From: an uncultured Myxococcales bacterium
Lineage (GTDB): Bacteria > Myxococcota_A > UBA9042 > DTJE01
Length of the DNA stretch: 49,586 nt
Assembly (NCBI GenBank): GCA_937975765.1
Contig: CALJUR010000074.1
Coordinates: 1-49,586 of the forward strand
Direction: 5' to 3'
The translations under genes and the position numbers were made by a program. Numbering within the stretch: position 1 is the first letter of the stretch; each line of letters starts with the position of its first letter. The notes under the pieces were generated by a model, which saw nothing but the letters and a program-made list of their open reading frames with translations, was not told the origin of the DNA and did no database searches. This document shows, piece by piece, positions 22,486-32,766 of this stretch.

Positions 22486-24186
22486 ATGAAGGTCCTGGGG
22501 CTCAACTTCAGCAACGACGCAGCGGCGTCCCTCGTCGTGGACGGCAGGGTCGTGATGGCCGTCCAGGAGGAGCGCTTCCAGCGCGTCAAGCACTACGCGG
22601 GCTTCCCCGAGGCGTCCATCAATGCCTGCCTCAAGGCCGGCAAGCTCCGGATGGAGGACCTGGACGCCGTCGCCTTCTTCTGGAACCCGGGCATCCACGC
22701 GGCGACGCCGAACTGGCGCATGAACAGCACCGCGCGTCACCACATGGAGTTCTTCCACGACGTGCCGAACCACCTGCTGCCCCGGCTGGGCCCGCCGCCC
22801 GAGGTCAGCGAGCAGGTCTTCCACCTGGCGTCCGGCAGGCGGCTGCGCATCGTCTACGTGACGCACCACCTGGCGCACGCGGCGGCGGCGCTGCTGTCGT
22901 CGCCGCACGACGAGGCGGCGATCCTGACCGTGGACGGCTACGGCGAGCGCGACTCGACCGTGATCTGGAAGGCGAAGGGCTCCACGTTCCAGCGCCTGTG
23001 GACGCAGGAGTTCCCGCACTCGCTGGGGGCCTACTACGCGGCGATCAGCCAGTTCCTGGGCTTCAAGCCGAACAGCGGCGAGGGCAAGGCGATGGGGCTG
23101 GCGTCGTACGGGACGCCGGTCTACGCCGACGAGTTCCGGAAGATGCTGCGGCTGACGCCGGACGGCTTCGAACTGAACCTGTCCTACTTCGACTTCTACG
23201 TCGAGCGGCCGACCCGTTACTCGCGGAAGATGGTGGACCTGCTGGGCCAGCCGCGCGCGCCCGAGTCCGAGATCACGAAGCGCCACGAGGACCTGGCCGC
23301 GTCGATGCAGGAGGTCTTCGAGGAGGCGATCCTGCACCTGGCACGGCTGGCGAAGGAGAAGACCGGCGCGAAGGTGCTGTGCATGTCGGGCGGCGCCACG
23401 CTGAACTGCAGCGCCAACGGCAAGCTGCTGAAGACCGGGCTGTTCGATCAGTACTTCTTCCAGCCGGCGTGCAGCGACGCGGGCGCCGGGCTGGGCGCGG
23501 CGCAGTACGTGACGCACGTGATGGAGGGAGTGCCCCGCGGACGGCCGCAACTGCTGCTGGACTACCTGGGCCCGCGCCACTCGATGGACGAGGTGCGCGA
23601 CACCCTGGACAAGGGCGGCATCCGGTACCTGGCCCCCGGCGACGCGTGGGAGACGGCGGGCCGGCTGCTGGCCAGGGGGTACCTCGGCAGCGTGTTCCAG
23701 GGGCAGGCCGAGTTCGGGCCGCGCGCGCTGGGCAACCGGTCCACGGTCGCCGATCCCCGGCCCGCCGAGATGAAGGACCGGCTGAACGCGACGGTGAAGT
23801 TCCGGGAGGGGTTCCGGCCGTTCGCGCCGTCCATCCACGCGGAACGCTCCGCCGAGTACTTCGAGGGCTGCGACTTCAGCCCGTTCATGCTGCGGGTGCA
23901 CCCGACCCGGCCCGAGAGGCTGCACGAGGCGCGATCGGTCACGCACGTGGACGGCGGCGCCCGGGTGCAGACGGTGCAGCGCGAGGACAACCCGCGATAC
24001 TGGCACCTGATCGACTCGTTCCGCAAGGAGACGGGGACGCCGCTGGTGCTGAACACGTCGTTCAACATCCGCGGCGAGCCGATCGTCAACTCGCCCTCCG
24101 ACGCGGTGAAGTGCTACCTGACGACCGGCATGGACTTCCTGGTCCTGGAGGACGTGCTGCTGGTCAAGGACGAATCGATCCTGTAG
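22486..24186 (+). CDS. Carbamoyltransferase (NodU/CmcH/HypF-like family)
   Basis: A 566-residue enzyme that uses carbamoyl phosphate and ATP to carbamoylate a hydroxyl group on a sugar or secondary metabolite. The N-terminal Kae1-like domain shows LGLNFSNDAAASLVVDG, EERFQRVKHYAGFP, the metal-binding THHLAHAAAA and LTVDGYGERDST; the middle part contains CMSGGATLNCSANGK and the C-terminal domain QGQAEFGPRALGNRSTVADP and LNTSFNIRGEPIV. The ATG at 22486 is preceded by GGAGG. It stands 64 bp after the TMTC gene with a possible TACACT -10 between them. Given the neighbour, a glycan substrate is plausible but not shown. Confidence 0.93.
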   Translation: MKVLGLNFSNDAAASLVVDGRVVMAVQEERFQRVKHYAGFPEASINACLKAGKLRMEDLDAVAFFWNPGIHAATPNWRMNSTARHHMEFFHDVPNHLLPRLGPPPEVSEQVFHLASGRRLRIVYVTHHLAHAAAALLSSPHDEAAILTVDGYGERDSTVIWKAKGSTFQRLWTQEFPHSLGAYYAAISQFLGFKPNSGEGKAMGLASYGTPVYADEFRKMLRLTPDGFELNLSYFDFYVERPTRYSRKMVDLLGQPRAPESEITKRHEDLAASMQEVFEEAILHLARLAKEKTGAKVLCMSGGATLNCSANGKLLKTGLFDQYFFQPACSDAGAGLGAAQYVTHVMEGVPRGRPQLLLDYLGPRHSMDEVRDTLDKGGIRYLAPGDAWETAGRLLARGYLGSVFQGQAEFGPRALGNRSTVADPRPAEMKDRLNATVKFREGFRPFAPSIHAERSAEYFEGCDFSPFMLRVHPTRPERLHEARSVTHVDGGARVQTVQREDNPRYWHLIDSFRKETGTPLVLNTSFNIRGEPIVNSPSDAVKCYLTTGMDFLVLEDVLLVKDESIL

Positions 24187-24187
24187 G

Positions 24188-24203
24188 CCGCCGCTTCCGG
24201 CGG
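24188..24203 (+). terminator. Hairpin after the carbamoyltransferase gene
   Basis: CCGCCG-CTTC-CGGCGG forms a perfect 6-bp stem with a tetraloop directly after the stop codon and is followed by TTCCCTT. This is a plausible intrinsic terminator in a GC-rich genome. Confidence 0.5.
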
Positions 24204-24232
24204 TTCCCTTCGCGCGCGCGATGCGCTAGGAT
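24204..24232 (+). promoter_or_regulatory. Possible promoter directly in front of mutS
   Basis: TAGGAT (24227-24232) preceded at 17 bp by the weak TTCCCT (24204-24209). Transcription would begin only about three bases before the mutS ATG, giving an essentially leaderless mRNA. Confidence 0.35.
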
Positions 24233-24241
24233 TCCCGCGCC

Positions 24242-26878
<2,637 letters not shown>

Positions 26879-26880
26879 CG

Positions 26881-28005
26881 ATGCTGGCGACGATCGAGGA
26901 GGCCCTGGACCGCCTGCGGCAGGGACGGATGGTCATCCTCGTGGACGACGAGGACCGGGAGAACGAGGGCGACCTGGTGGCGGCGAACGTGTCCATCACG
27001 GCCGACCAGATCGCCTTCATGGCGCGCAAGGCCCGCGGGCTGATCTGCGCCGCGCTGGCGCCCGAACTGTGCGATTCGCTGGGCTTCGAGCCGATGACCC
27101 GGCACAACACCGCCCCTTACGGGACCGCCTTCACGATCAGCGTGGACGCCCGCGAAGGCGTCCGCACCGGCATCTCGGCCGCGGACCGCGCGACGACGAT
27201 CCGCCGCATGATCGAGCCCGGCGCCGGCCCGAAGGACTTCGTGACCCCCGGGTCGGTCTTCCCGCTGCGCGCCGTCCCCGGCGGCGTCCTGGCCCGCACC
27301 GGCCAGACCGAGGGTTCCGTGGACCTGGCCCGCCTGGCCGGCCTGCGCCCGGCCGGGGTCATCTGCGAGATCCTGCGCGAGGACGGATCGATGATGCGCC
27401 TGCCCGAACTGCTGGAGTTCGGCGCCGAGCACGACATCCCCGTCTGCAGCGTGGCGGACATCATCGCGTTCCGGCTGCGCACCGAGACGCTGGTCCAGGA
27501 GGTAGCCAACGCCGACCTGCCGACCGACTTCGGCGACTTCCGGGTCCGCGCCTTCCAGTCCGCGTTCGACGACCGGGCCCACCTGGCCCTGGTCCTGGGC
27601 GACATCCAGCCCGACCAGCCCGTGCTGGTGCGTGTCCACCGCGCCAACTTCCCCGGCGACACGTTCGAGTTCCCGGCCGGCCGCGGGCGCGTCGACGTCG
27701 AGCACGCGCTGCGCCGGATCTCCCTGGAGGGTCGGGGCATCTTCCTGTACCTGAACCGCGAGGAGACGGGGGGGGACCTGCTGGCGACGCTGGCCCACCT
27801 GGACGCCGGCGTCGATCCGGGCCAGTCGCTTCCCGAGGCGGTCCGGCTGGAGTCGCGCATGACGTTCCGGGACTTCGGCCTGGGCGCCCAGATCCTGCGC
27901 ACGCTGGGCGCGCACCGGCTGCGGATCCTGACGAACCACCCGAAGCGCTTCTCCGGCCTGGCCGGGTTCGGGCTCGTGGCGGAGGAGTTCCTTCCCCTCC
28001 CGTGA
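26881..28005 (+). CDS. ribB: 3,4-dihydroxy-2-butanone-4-phosphate synthase fused to a degenerate GTP cyclohydrolase II domain (RibBX type)
   Basis: A 374-residue fusion. Residues 1-205 are a complete RibB: VDDEDRENEGD (22-31, metal and substrate acidic residues), a Thr/Ala-rich TAPYGTAFTISVDA segment and GHTEGSVDLA-like TGQTEGSVDLARLAG. RibB makes the four-carbon riboflavin precursor from ribulose 5-phosphate. The second half aligns with GTP cyclohydrolase II (VLVRVHRANFPGDTF, LEGRGIFLYLNREE, HRLRILTNHPKRF) but the three zinc-binding Cys normally found after GD (GSLRCDCG) are missing, replaced by EFPAGRGRVD. Such RibBX proteins are known in Proteobacteria. It is 2 bp from mutS, so probably co-transcribed; no FMN riboswitch is present. 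Confidence 0.93.
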   Translation: MLATIEEALDRLRQGRMVILVDDEDRENEGDLVAANVSITADQIAFMARKARGLICAALAPELCDSLGFEPMTRHNTAPYGTAFTISVDAREGVRTGISAADRATTIRRMIEPGAGPKDFVTPGSVFPLRAVPGGVLARTGQTEGSVDLARLAGLRPAGVICEILREDGSMMRLPELLEFGAEHDIPVCSVADIIAFRLRTETLVQEVANADLPTDFGDFRVRAFQSAFDDRAHLALVLGDIQPDQPVLVRVHRANFPGDTFEFPAGRGRVDVEHALRRISLEGRGIFLYLNREETGGDLLATLAHLDAGVDPGQSLPEAVRLESRMTFRDFGLGAQILRTLGAHRLRILTNHPKRFSGLAGFGLVAEEFLPLP

Positions 28006-28009
28006 TAGA

Positions 28010-28036
28010 CTCCCGGCGCGTCGGGTTGCCCGGGAG
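28010..28036 (+). promoter_or_regulatory. Hairpin that could cover the ribosome binding site of the exporter gene
   Basis: CTCCCGG (28010-28016) pairs perfectly with CCGGGAG (28030-28036) over a 13-nt loop. The right arm includes the GGGAG that serves as ribosome binding site for the ATG at 28044, so the stem could limit translation or act as a partial terminator after the rib gene. Confidence 0.35.
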
Positions 28037-28043
28037 CTTGCGA

Positions 28044-30494
28044 ATGAACCGTCACCTGATGGCCCTGCTGGAACGCTGGACCCGCTTCTCGCTGCGCCGT
28101 CCCCGAACCATCCTGGCCGTGACCGCGCTGTTCCTCGCGGCATGCCTTTTCGCGGCGATGCACCTGAAACTGAAATCCGACTTCATCGAGTTGCTGCCGA
28201 CCGACTCCCCCTCCGTCGTCAACCTCGAACGGCTGAAGAACCGCGTCGCGTCGTACGCCACCCTGACGATCGCCGTGGAATGCCCCGACCTGGAGGCCTC
28301 CAAGAAGTTCGCCGAGGATCTGGTGTCGCGACTGCGCGCCTTCCCGCCCGATCGCATCCAGGCCATCGACTACAACATCCAGGCGCTGAAGGACTTCTTC
28401 TCGAGGAACAAGTACTTGTACGCGGACCTGCCCGATCTCGTCGACTTCCGGGACCGGCTGGACCGGCGCATCCGGGAGGAGACCGAGGAGGGCGCGTTCG
28501 AGTCGCTGGACGACACCCCGAAGCCCAAGACGGACCTGCGCATCGCCGAGTTGAAGGAGAAGTACGAGTCCAAGTCCAAGGAGCAGGACAAGTACCCGGG
28601 CGGCTACTACGTCAACCCCGACCGGACCATCCTGGCAATCTTCGTGCGGCCGCCGGCCAACAGCAGCAGCTTCGAGACCAACGAGGTGCTGGTCCGGGAC
28701 GTGCAGGCCCAGATCGACGCGACCGACCCGTCGAAGTACCACCGAGAGATGAAGGTCGGCCTGACCGGCGACATCAAGACCGGGTTGGAGGAACGCGATG
28801 CTCTGGCCTCGGACGCGGAGTTCATCGGCGTCCTGTGCCTGCTGCTGATCTGCGGCGTCATCGTCCTGTACTACCGCAACCTCCGCTCGCTGATCCTGAT
28901 CGGCACGCCCATGATGATCGGCCTGGCGGCCGCGCTGGCGGTCGCGCAGGTCTTCATCGGCTACCTGAACACCGCGACGGCGTTCCTGTCGTCGATCATC
29001 GCGGGCAACGGCATCAACTTCATGATCATGCTGGCCGCCCGCTTCTTCGAGGAGATCCGCCACCGGGGTCCGGACCGCCTGGACGAGTCGCTGCAGGTCG
29101 CCGTCCGCGGCACGGTCCAGGGGACCGCGGTGGCTTCGGCCGCCGCCGCAATCGCTTACGGCTCGCTGGTGCTGGCGGGCTTCCGGGGCTTCCGGCAGTT
29201 CGGCATCATCGGCGGCTCCGGCATGCTGCTTTGCTGGCTGGCGACGTTCCTGGTCGGCCCGGCGCTGATCACCGTGCTGCACCGGCGACGCCCGCTGGCC
29301 GGCCACAAGGAGTCGGCGACCCACCCCGTCGCGACCCGCGTGGGCCGGCTGATCACGCGGCATCCCCGCTGGATCCTGGCCGTCTCCCTGGTCCTGACGG
29401 CCGGGTCGATCCTGGTCACGATCCCGTACGCCTTCGACCCGTTCGAGTACGACTTCCACAACCTGCGCAACCGCGAGGGCGCCAAGCGCGGATCGGCCAA
29501 GCTGTCCAACAAGGTGGACCGGATCTTCAGCCTGCCGCAGTCGCCGACCCCGGTGCTGATCGACGACGTCGAGGATGCCCCGAGGGTCAAGCGGGCCATC
29601 CTGGACGCGCCCGGCGCCCGCGCCACCATCGGCGACGTGAAGACGCTGCAGGATTTCCTGCCGAAGGAGCAGGAGGAGAAACTGAAGGTCCTTGCGGACA
29701 TCCGCCGCCTGATCGACCGGAAGATCGACTTCCTGCCGGCGGACCAGCAGAAGGATCTGGAGACCTACCGCCCGCCGGAGAACCTGCGAGTGGTGGGCCT
29801 GTCGGACATCCCCGACACCGTGGCGCGCATGTTCACCGAGGCGGACGGGACGCGCGGGCGCATCCTGTTCGTATACTCGCACAAGAAGGAGAGCCTGCTG
29901 GACGGGAAGTACCTGTTGAAGTTCGCGTCCTTCCTGCGCAAGGTGAACCTCGACGGCGTCGAGATGATCGCGTCGGGCCAGGCGATGGTGTTCGCCGACA
30001 TGATCGACGCCATCCTGCGGGACGGCGTGCGCGTGACGATCGCGGCGGTGGTGTCGGTGTTCCTGCTGCTGATCGTGGTGTACCGGTCGGCCTTCGGCAT
30101 TGGCATCATCCTGTCGGCCGCCGTGCTGGGCACCGTCTGGATGATCGGGTTCGCCGCGCTGTTCAACCTGAAACTGAACTTCCTGAACTTCGTCGTCATC
30201 CCGATCACGCTGGGCATCAGCGTGGACTACGGCGCGAACATCTTCAGCCGCTACCGGATGGAGGGGCGCGGCAGCATCGCGCACGTCCTGAGATCGACGG
30301 GCGGCGCGGTCGTGCTGTCGTCGGCCACGACCATCCTCGGGTACGCGTCCCTGATCACCTCCACCAACATGGCGCTGCAGTCCTTCGGCATCATCGCGGA
30401 CATCGGCGAGTTCACGACCCTGGCGACGGCCGAGATCGTGATGTGCGCCCTGATCGTCTGGGTGGAGAACTCCCGGAAGCACAAGGCGCCCTGA
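28044..30494 (+). CDS. MMPL/RND-superfamily exporter
   Basis: An 816-residue inner-membrane protein in the resistance-nodulation-division superfamily. The first helix is at about 22-40, followed by a large periplasmic domain with KSDFIELLPTDSPSVVNLER, a bundle of five helices around residues 255-410, a second single helix near 440-460, a second periplasmic domain and a final bundle (about 660-805). The repeated halves each show the GSL or FVVIPITLGISVDYGANIF type TM segment, typical of sterol-sensing-like MMPL proteins. These proteins export lipids or hopanoids using the proton gradient. GGGAG lies 7 bases before the ATG. No periplasmic adaptor or TolC gene is adjacent; the cargo cannot be stated. 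Confidence 0.88.
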   Translation: MNRHLMALLERWTRFSLRRPRTILAVTALFLAACLFAAMHLKLKSDFIELLPTDSPSVVNLERLKNRVASYATLTIAVECPDLEASKKFAEDLVSRLRAFPPDRIQAIDYNIQALKDFFSRNKYLYADLPDLVDFRDRLDRRIREETEEGAFESLDDTPKPKTDLRIAELKEKYESKSKEQDKYPGGYYVNPDRTILAIFVRPPANSSSFETNEVLVRDVQAQIDATDPSKYHREMKVGLTGDIKTGLEERDALASDAEFIGVLCLLLICGVIVLYYRNLRSLILIGTPMMIGLAAALAVAQVFIGYLNTATAFLSSIIAGNGINFMIMLAARFFEEIRHRGPDRLDESLQVAVRGTVQGTAVASAAAAIAYGSLVLAGFRGFRQFGIIGGSGMLLCWLATFLVGPALITVLHRRRPLAGHKESATHPVATRVGRLITRHPRWILAVSLVLTAGSILVTIPYAFDPFEYDFHNLRNREGAKRGSAKLSNKVDRIFSLPQSPTPVLIDDVEDAPRVKRAILDAPGARATIGDVKTLQDFLPKEQEEKLKVLADIRRLIDRKIDFLPADQQKDLETYRPPENLRVVGLSDIPDTVARMFTEADGTRGRILFVYSHKKESLLDGKYLLKFASFLRKVNLDGVEMIASGQAMVFADMIDAILRDGVRVTIAAVVSVFLLLIVVYRSAFGIGIILSAAVLGTVWMIGFAALFNLKLNFLNFVVIPITLGISVDYGANIFSRYRMEGRGSIAHVLRSTGGAVVLSSATTILGYASLITSTNMALQSFGIIADIGEFTTLATAEIVMCALIVWVENSRKHKAP

Positions 30495-30501
30495 GGCCGG
30501 C

Positions 30502-30522
30502 GGGGAGGCCCCGTTCCTCCCC
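30502..30522 (+). terminator. Terminator-like hairpin after the exporter gene
   Basis: GGGGAGG (30502-30508) and CCTCCCC (30516-30522) form a perfect 7-bp stem with a 7-nt loop, 8 bp after the stop codon and before the next promoter. Confidence 0.5.
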
Positions 30523-30529
30523 CCGACCG

Positions 30530-30558
30530 TTGCCCTCTTGGCGCGTTTCCATTAGAGT
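30530..30558 (+). promoter_or_regulatory. Promoter of the FHA-GGDEF/PilZ operon
   Basis: TTGCCC (30530-30535), a 17-bp spacer and TAGAGT (30553-30558). The transcript would have a leader of about 55 bases. Confidence 0.55.
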
Positions 30559-30618
30559 ATTTGCCAAGTGCGGCCGGGTGATCCGGGCATCGGGACACCG
30601 TCCGCCAGGCGGAAGACC

Positions 30619-31503
30619 ATGACGGACGATCGGCCGACGCGGGTCACCACCATCCGGCAGATGCTGGCGGGGACACTCCCCGGCCTGGAATGCCTGGTCG
30701 AGATCTACGGGGCGCACATCGGACGCAAGACCGACCTGTTCGAGGACGTCATCACGATCGGCCGGGACCCCGACAGCACCATCGTGCTGGACTCGGATTC
30801 GGTGTCGCGCCGGCACGCCCGCATCGATCGCGTGGACGACAAGCGCATAATCGTGGACTTGAACAGCACCAACGGCACCTACGTCAACGACGTGCCGATC
30901 AACCCGCGCGCCGAACTGGCCAGCGGCGCCTTCGTGAAGATCGGAGACACGATCTTCAAGTACCTGACCGGCGACAACATCGAGGCCTCCTACTACGAGG
31001 AGATCTACCGGGTGGCCGTCACCGACGGCCTGACGCAGATCGCGAACAAGCGCGCGCTGGACGAGTTCCTGGACAAGGAGATGTCGCGCGCGCGTCGCTA
31101 TGGCCGGAACCTGTCGGTCCTGATGATGGACCTGGACCACTTCAAGAACGTCAACGACACCTTCGGTCACCTGACGGGCGACCTGGTGCTGCGCGAGATG
31201 GCGGCCGTGGTGCGGCCGCGGGTCCGGCGCGAGGAGATGTTCGCGCGATACGGCGGCGAGGAGTTCGTCATCGCCCTGCCCGAGACCGACGCGAAGGGGG
31301 CGCGGGAACTGGCCGAGACGCTGCGGCGGATGATCGCCGACCACCCGATCCTCTTCGAGGGCCGGTCCATCCGCGTCACCGTCAGCATCGGCGTGGCCGA
31401 GTTCAACCGGGAAGGACACCGCACGCCGGCCGAACTCCTGGATGCGGCCGACCGGAACCTGTATGCCGCGAAGAACGGCGGGAGGAACTGCGTTCATGGC
31501 TGA
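30619..31503 (+). CDS. Diguanylate cyclase with N-terminal FHA domain
   Basis: A 294-residue cytoplasmic protein. Residues about 40-118 form a forkhead-associated domain with the phosphothreonine-binding residues in ITIGRDPDST, SVSRRHARI and NSTNGTYVN. Residues about 130-290 are a GGDEF domain: MMDLDHFKNVNDTFGH (metal-binding Asp171) and the active loop YGGEEFV (212-216), so it is expected to synthesise cyclic di-GMP. The inhibitory I-site position five residues before the loop reads RREE, not RxxD, so product feedback may be weak or absent. The next gene starts 8 bases before its stop. FHA-GGDEF proteins are common in deltaproteobacteria; phosphopeptide control by a Ser/Thr kinase is inferred. 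Confidence 0.93.
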   Translation: MTDDRPTRVTTIRQMLAGTLPGLECLVEIYGAHIGRKTDLFEDVITIGRDPDSTIVLDSDSVSRRHARIDRVDDKRIIVDLNSTNGTYVNDVPINPRAELASGAFVKIGDTIFKYLTGDNIEASYYEEIYRVAVTDGLTQIANKRALDEFLDKEMSRARRYGRNLSVLMMDLDHFKNVNDTFGHLTGDLVLREMAAVVRPRVRREEMFARYGGEEFVIALPETDAKGARELAETLRRMIADHPILFEGRSIRVTVSIGVAEFNREGHRTPAELLDAADRNLYAAKNGGRNCVHG

Positions 31504-32077
31504 TACCGGCATCCCCACTCCGTCCGAGTCGACTGCACGTCCCGAGGTCCACGTCGGCGGGTTCTTCGACTGCCTGCGGGCGCTGAAGAAGGCCGAGGAG
31601 GAGGCAGCCAGCCCGTACGGCAAGGGCGACCCCGTGGTGAACGCCCGCCTGAAGGAACTGCGCGGGTACAAGGAGGTCTTCCTGAAGGCCGAGGCACCGC
31701 GCCGCCCGAAGTTCACCGTCATCGAAAGGAAGGCGGACCCGGGCTCGCCGGTCCCGGTCGAGATCGGGTTCTCCACCGGCGTGCAGTTCTACGAAGGCCT
31801 GGAACTCAGCCTTTCACGCGGCGGCCTGTTCGTGAAGACCGAGGGCCTGCTGCCGATCGACTCGGTGCTGGACGTCAAGTGCACCATCGAGGACGAGAAC
31901 GTCTCGTTCCGGATGTCGGCGAAGGTGATCTGGCTGAACCCCCGCGAGACCCAGGGACGGCCCGCCGGCATGGGCTTGAAACTGTTCCGGCTGTCCACCC
32001 TTCAGCGCCAGTTGATCACGGACTTCCTGAACGGGGAGATGCCCACCGCGGCCCTGGCGAACCTCAGCGAGGAGTAG
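31496..32077 (+). CDS. PilZ-like domain protein
   Basis: A 193-residue soluble protein whose C-terminal 110 residues match the myxobacterial PilZ type (LSLSRGGLFVKTEGLLPIDS, MSAKVIWLNP, GMGLKLFRLS). The N-terminal 70 residues are helical and unassigned. The usual c-di-GMP residues are incomplete: no RxxxR precedes the domain and the [D/N]xSxxG motif reads SLSRGG, so it may not bind the nucleotide. It overlaps the cyclase gene by 8 bases, with GGGAGGAAC before its ATG, making coupled expression likely. It converges on the second PilZ gene with a 7-bp gap. Confidence 0.82.
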   Translation: MADTGIPTPSESTARPEVHVGGFFDCLRALKKAEEEAASPYGKGDPVVNARLKELRGYKEVFLKAEAPRRPKFTVIERKADPGSPVPVEIGFSTGVQFYEGLELSLSRGGLFVKTEGLLPIDSVLDVKCTIEDENVSFRMSAKVIWLNPRETQGRPAGMGLKLFRLSTLQRQLITDFLNGEMPTAALANLSEE

Positions 32078-32084
32078 CGCGGCT

Positions 32085-32750
32085 TCAGGCGTCCTCGTCC
32101 CATGTGCGCCCGGCATGGATCCCCAGTTCCGCCAGGCGACTGCGGAAGACCAGGTCCAGCAGTTGTTCCCGCACGTCCGTCCGCAAGGACTCGAAGTGCC
32201 CCGCGACCTCGTACGTCCCCCCGACCATCCCGGCGCGCACCACGGTGGCCTGGACGTCGGTGCGCCCCCCCCCGCCCCCGGCCAGCCGCATGCACAGCCA
32301 CACCGGGTCGCCGGGGGCCACCTGGAGGGGGCCGAACCACCGGAAGCCCGACGCGCTCAGTTCGACCCGGGCCGGTTCCAGGCGCAGGGAGGGCCCGGGC
32401 GGATCCTTTCCGGCCGCCAGCGCCGAGACCAGGGGCACGACGGCCCGGATGTATTCGCGCTTCTCCATCATCACCGGGTGCGAGTTCGGCAGGATGTAGA
32501 ACCGCGTGTTCGTCAGGATCTCCCCGACGTGGCCGCGCATCGCGTACAGCGCCTCGCCGGCCGCGAACGCGATCATCACCCGATCGCCCCGCCGCAACTT
32601 CATCGGCGGGACATTGACCGTCTCGACGACCAGGCCCCGGCCGCGGTCGAACTTCAGCGTCGCCGAGACGATCTCGACGTCGGGGTCCCGCAGGACGACC
32701 AGGTGCAGCGGCTCGCCGACGACGGGACGCGCGACGGAACCCTTGTCCAT
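32085..32750 (-). CDS. PilZ-domain protein with YcgR-like N-terminal region
   Basis: A 221-residue protein. The N-terminal half (PLHLVVLRDPDVEIVSATLK, VVETVNVPPMKLRRGDRVMI) has the small beta-barrel look of YcgR/PilZN domains, and the C-terminal half is a PilZ domain with KREYIR, which satisfies RxxxR, and ELSASGF, which nearly satisfies [D/N]xSxxG. It is therefore the better c-di-GMP receptor candidate of the two neighbouring PilZ proteins. The start at 32750 is chosen since GGGAGG lies 6 bases upstream; the ATG two codons earlier overlaps that site. It is the last gene of a lipoprotein/FHA-coiled-coil/PilZ operon. Confidence 0.82.
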   Translation of the reverse strand: MDKGSVARPVVGEPLHLVVLRDPDVEIVSATLKFDRGRGLVVETVNVPPMKLRRGDRVMIAFAAGEALYAMRGHVGEILTNTRFYILPNSHPVMMEKREYIRAVVPLVSALAAGKDPPGPSLRLEPARVELSASGFRWFGPLQVAPGDPVWLCMRLAGGGGGRTDVQATVVRAGMVGGTYEVAGHFESLRTDVREQLLDLVFRSRLAELGIHAGRTWDEDA

Positions 32751-32766
32751 TTCCATCCTCCCGGAC

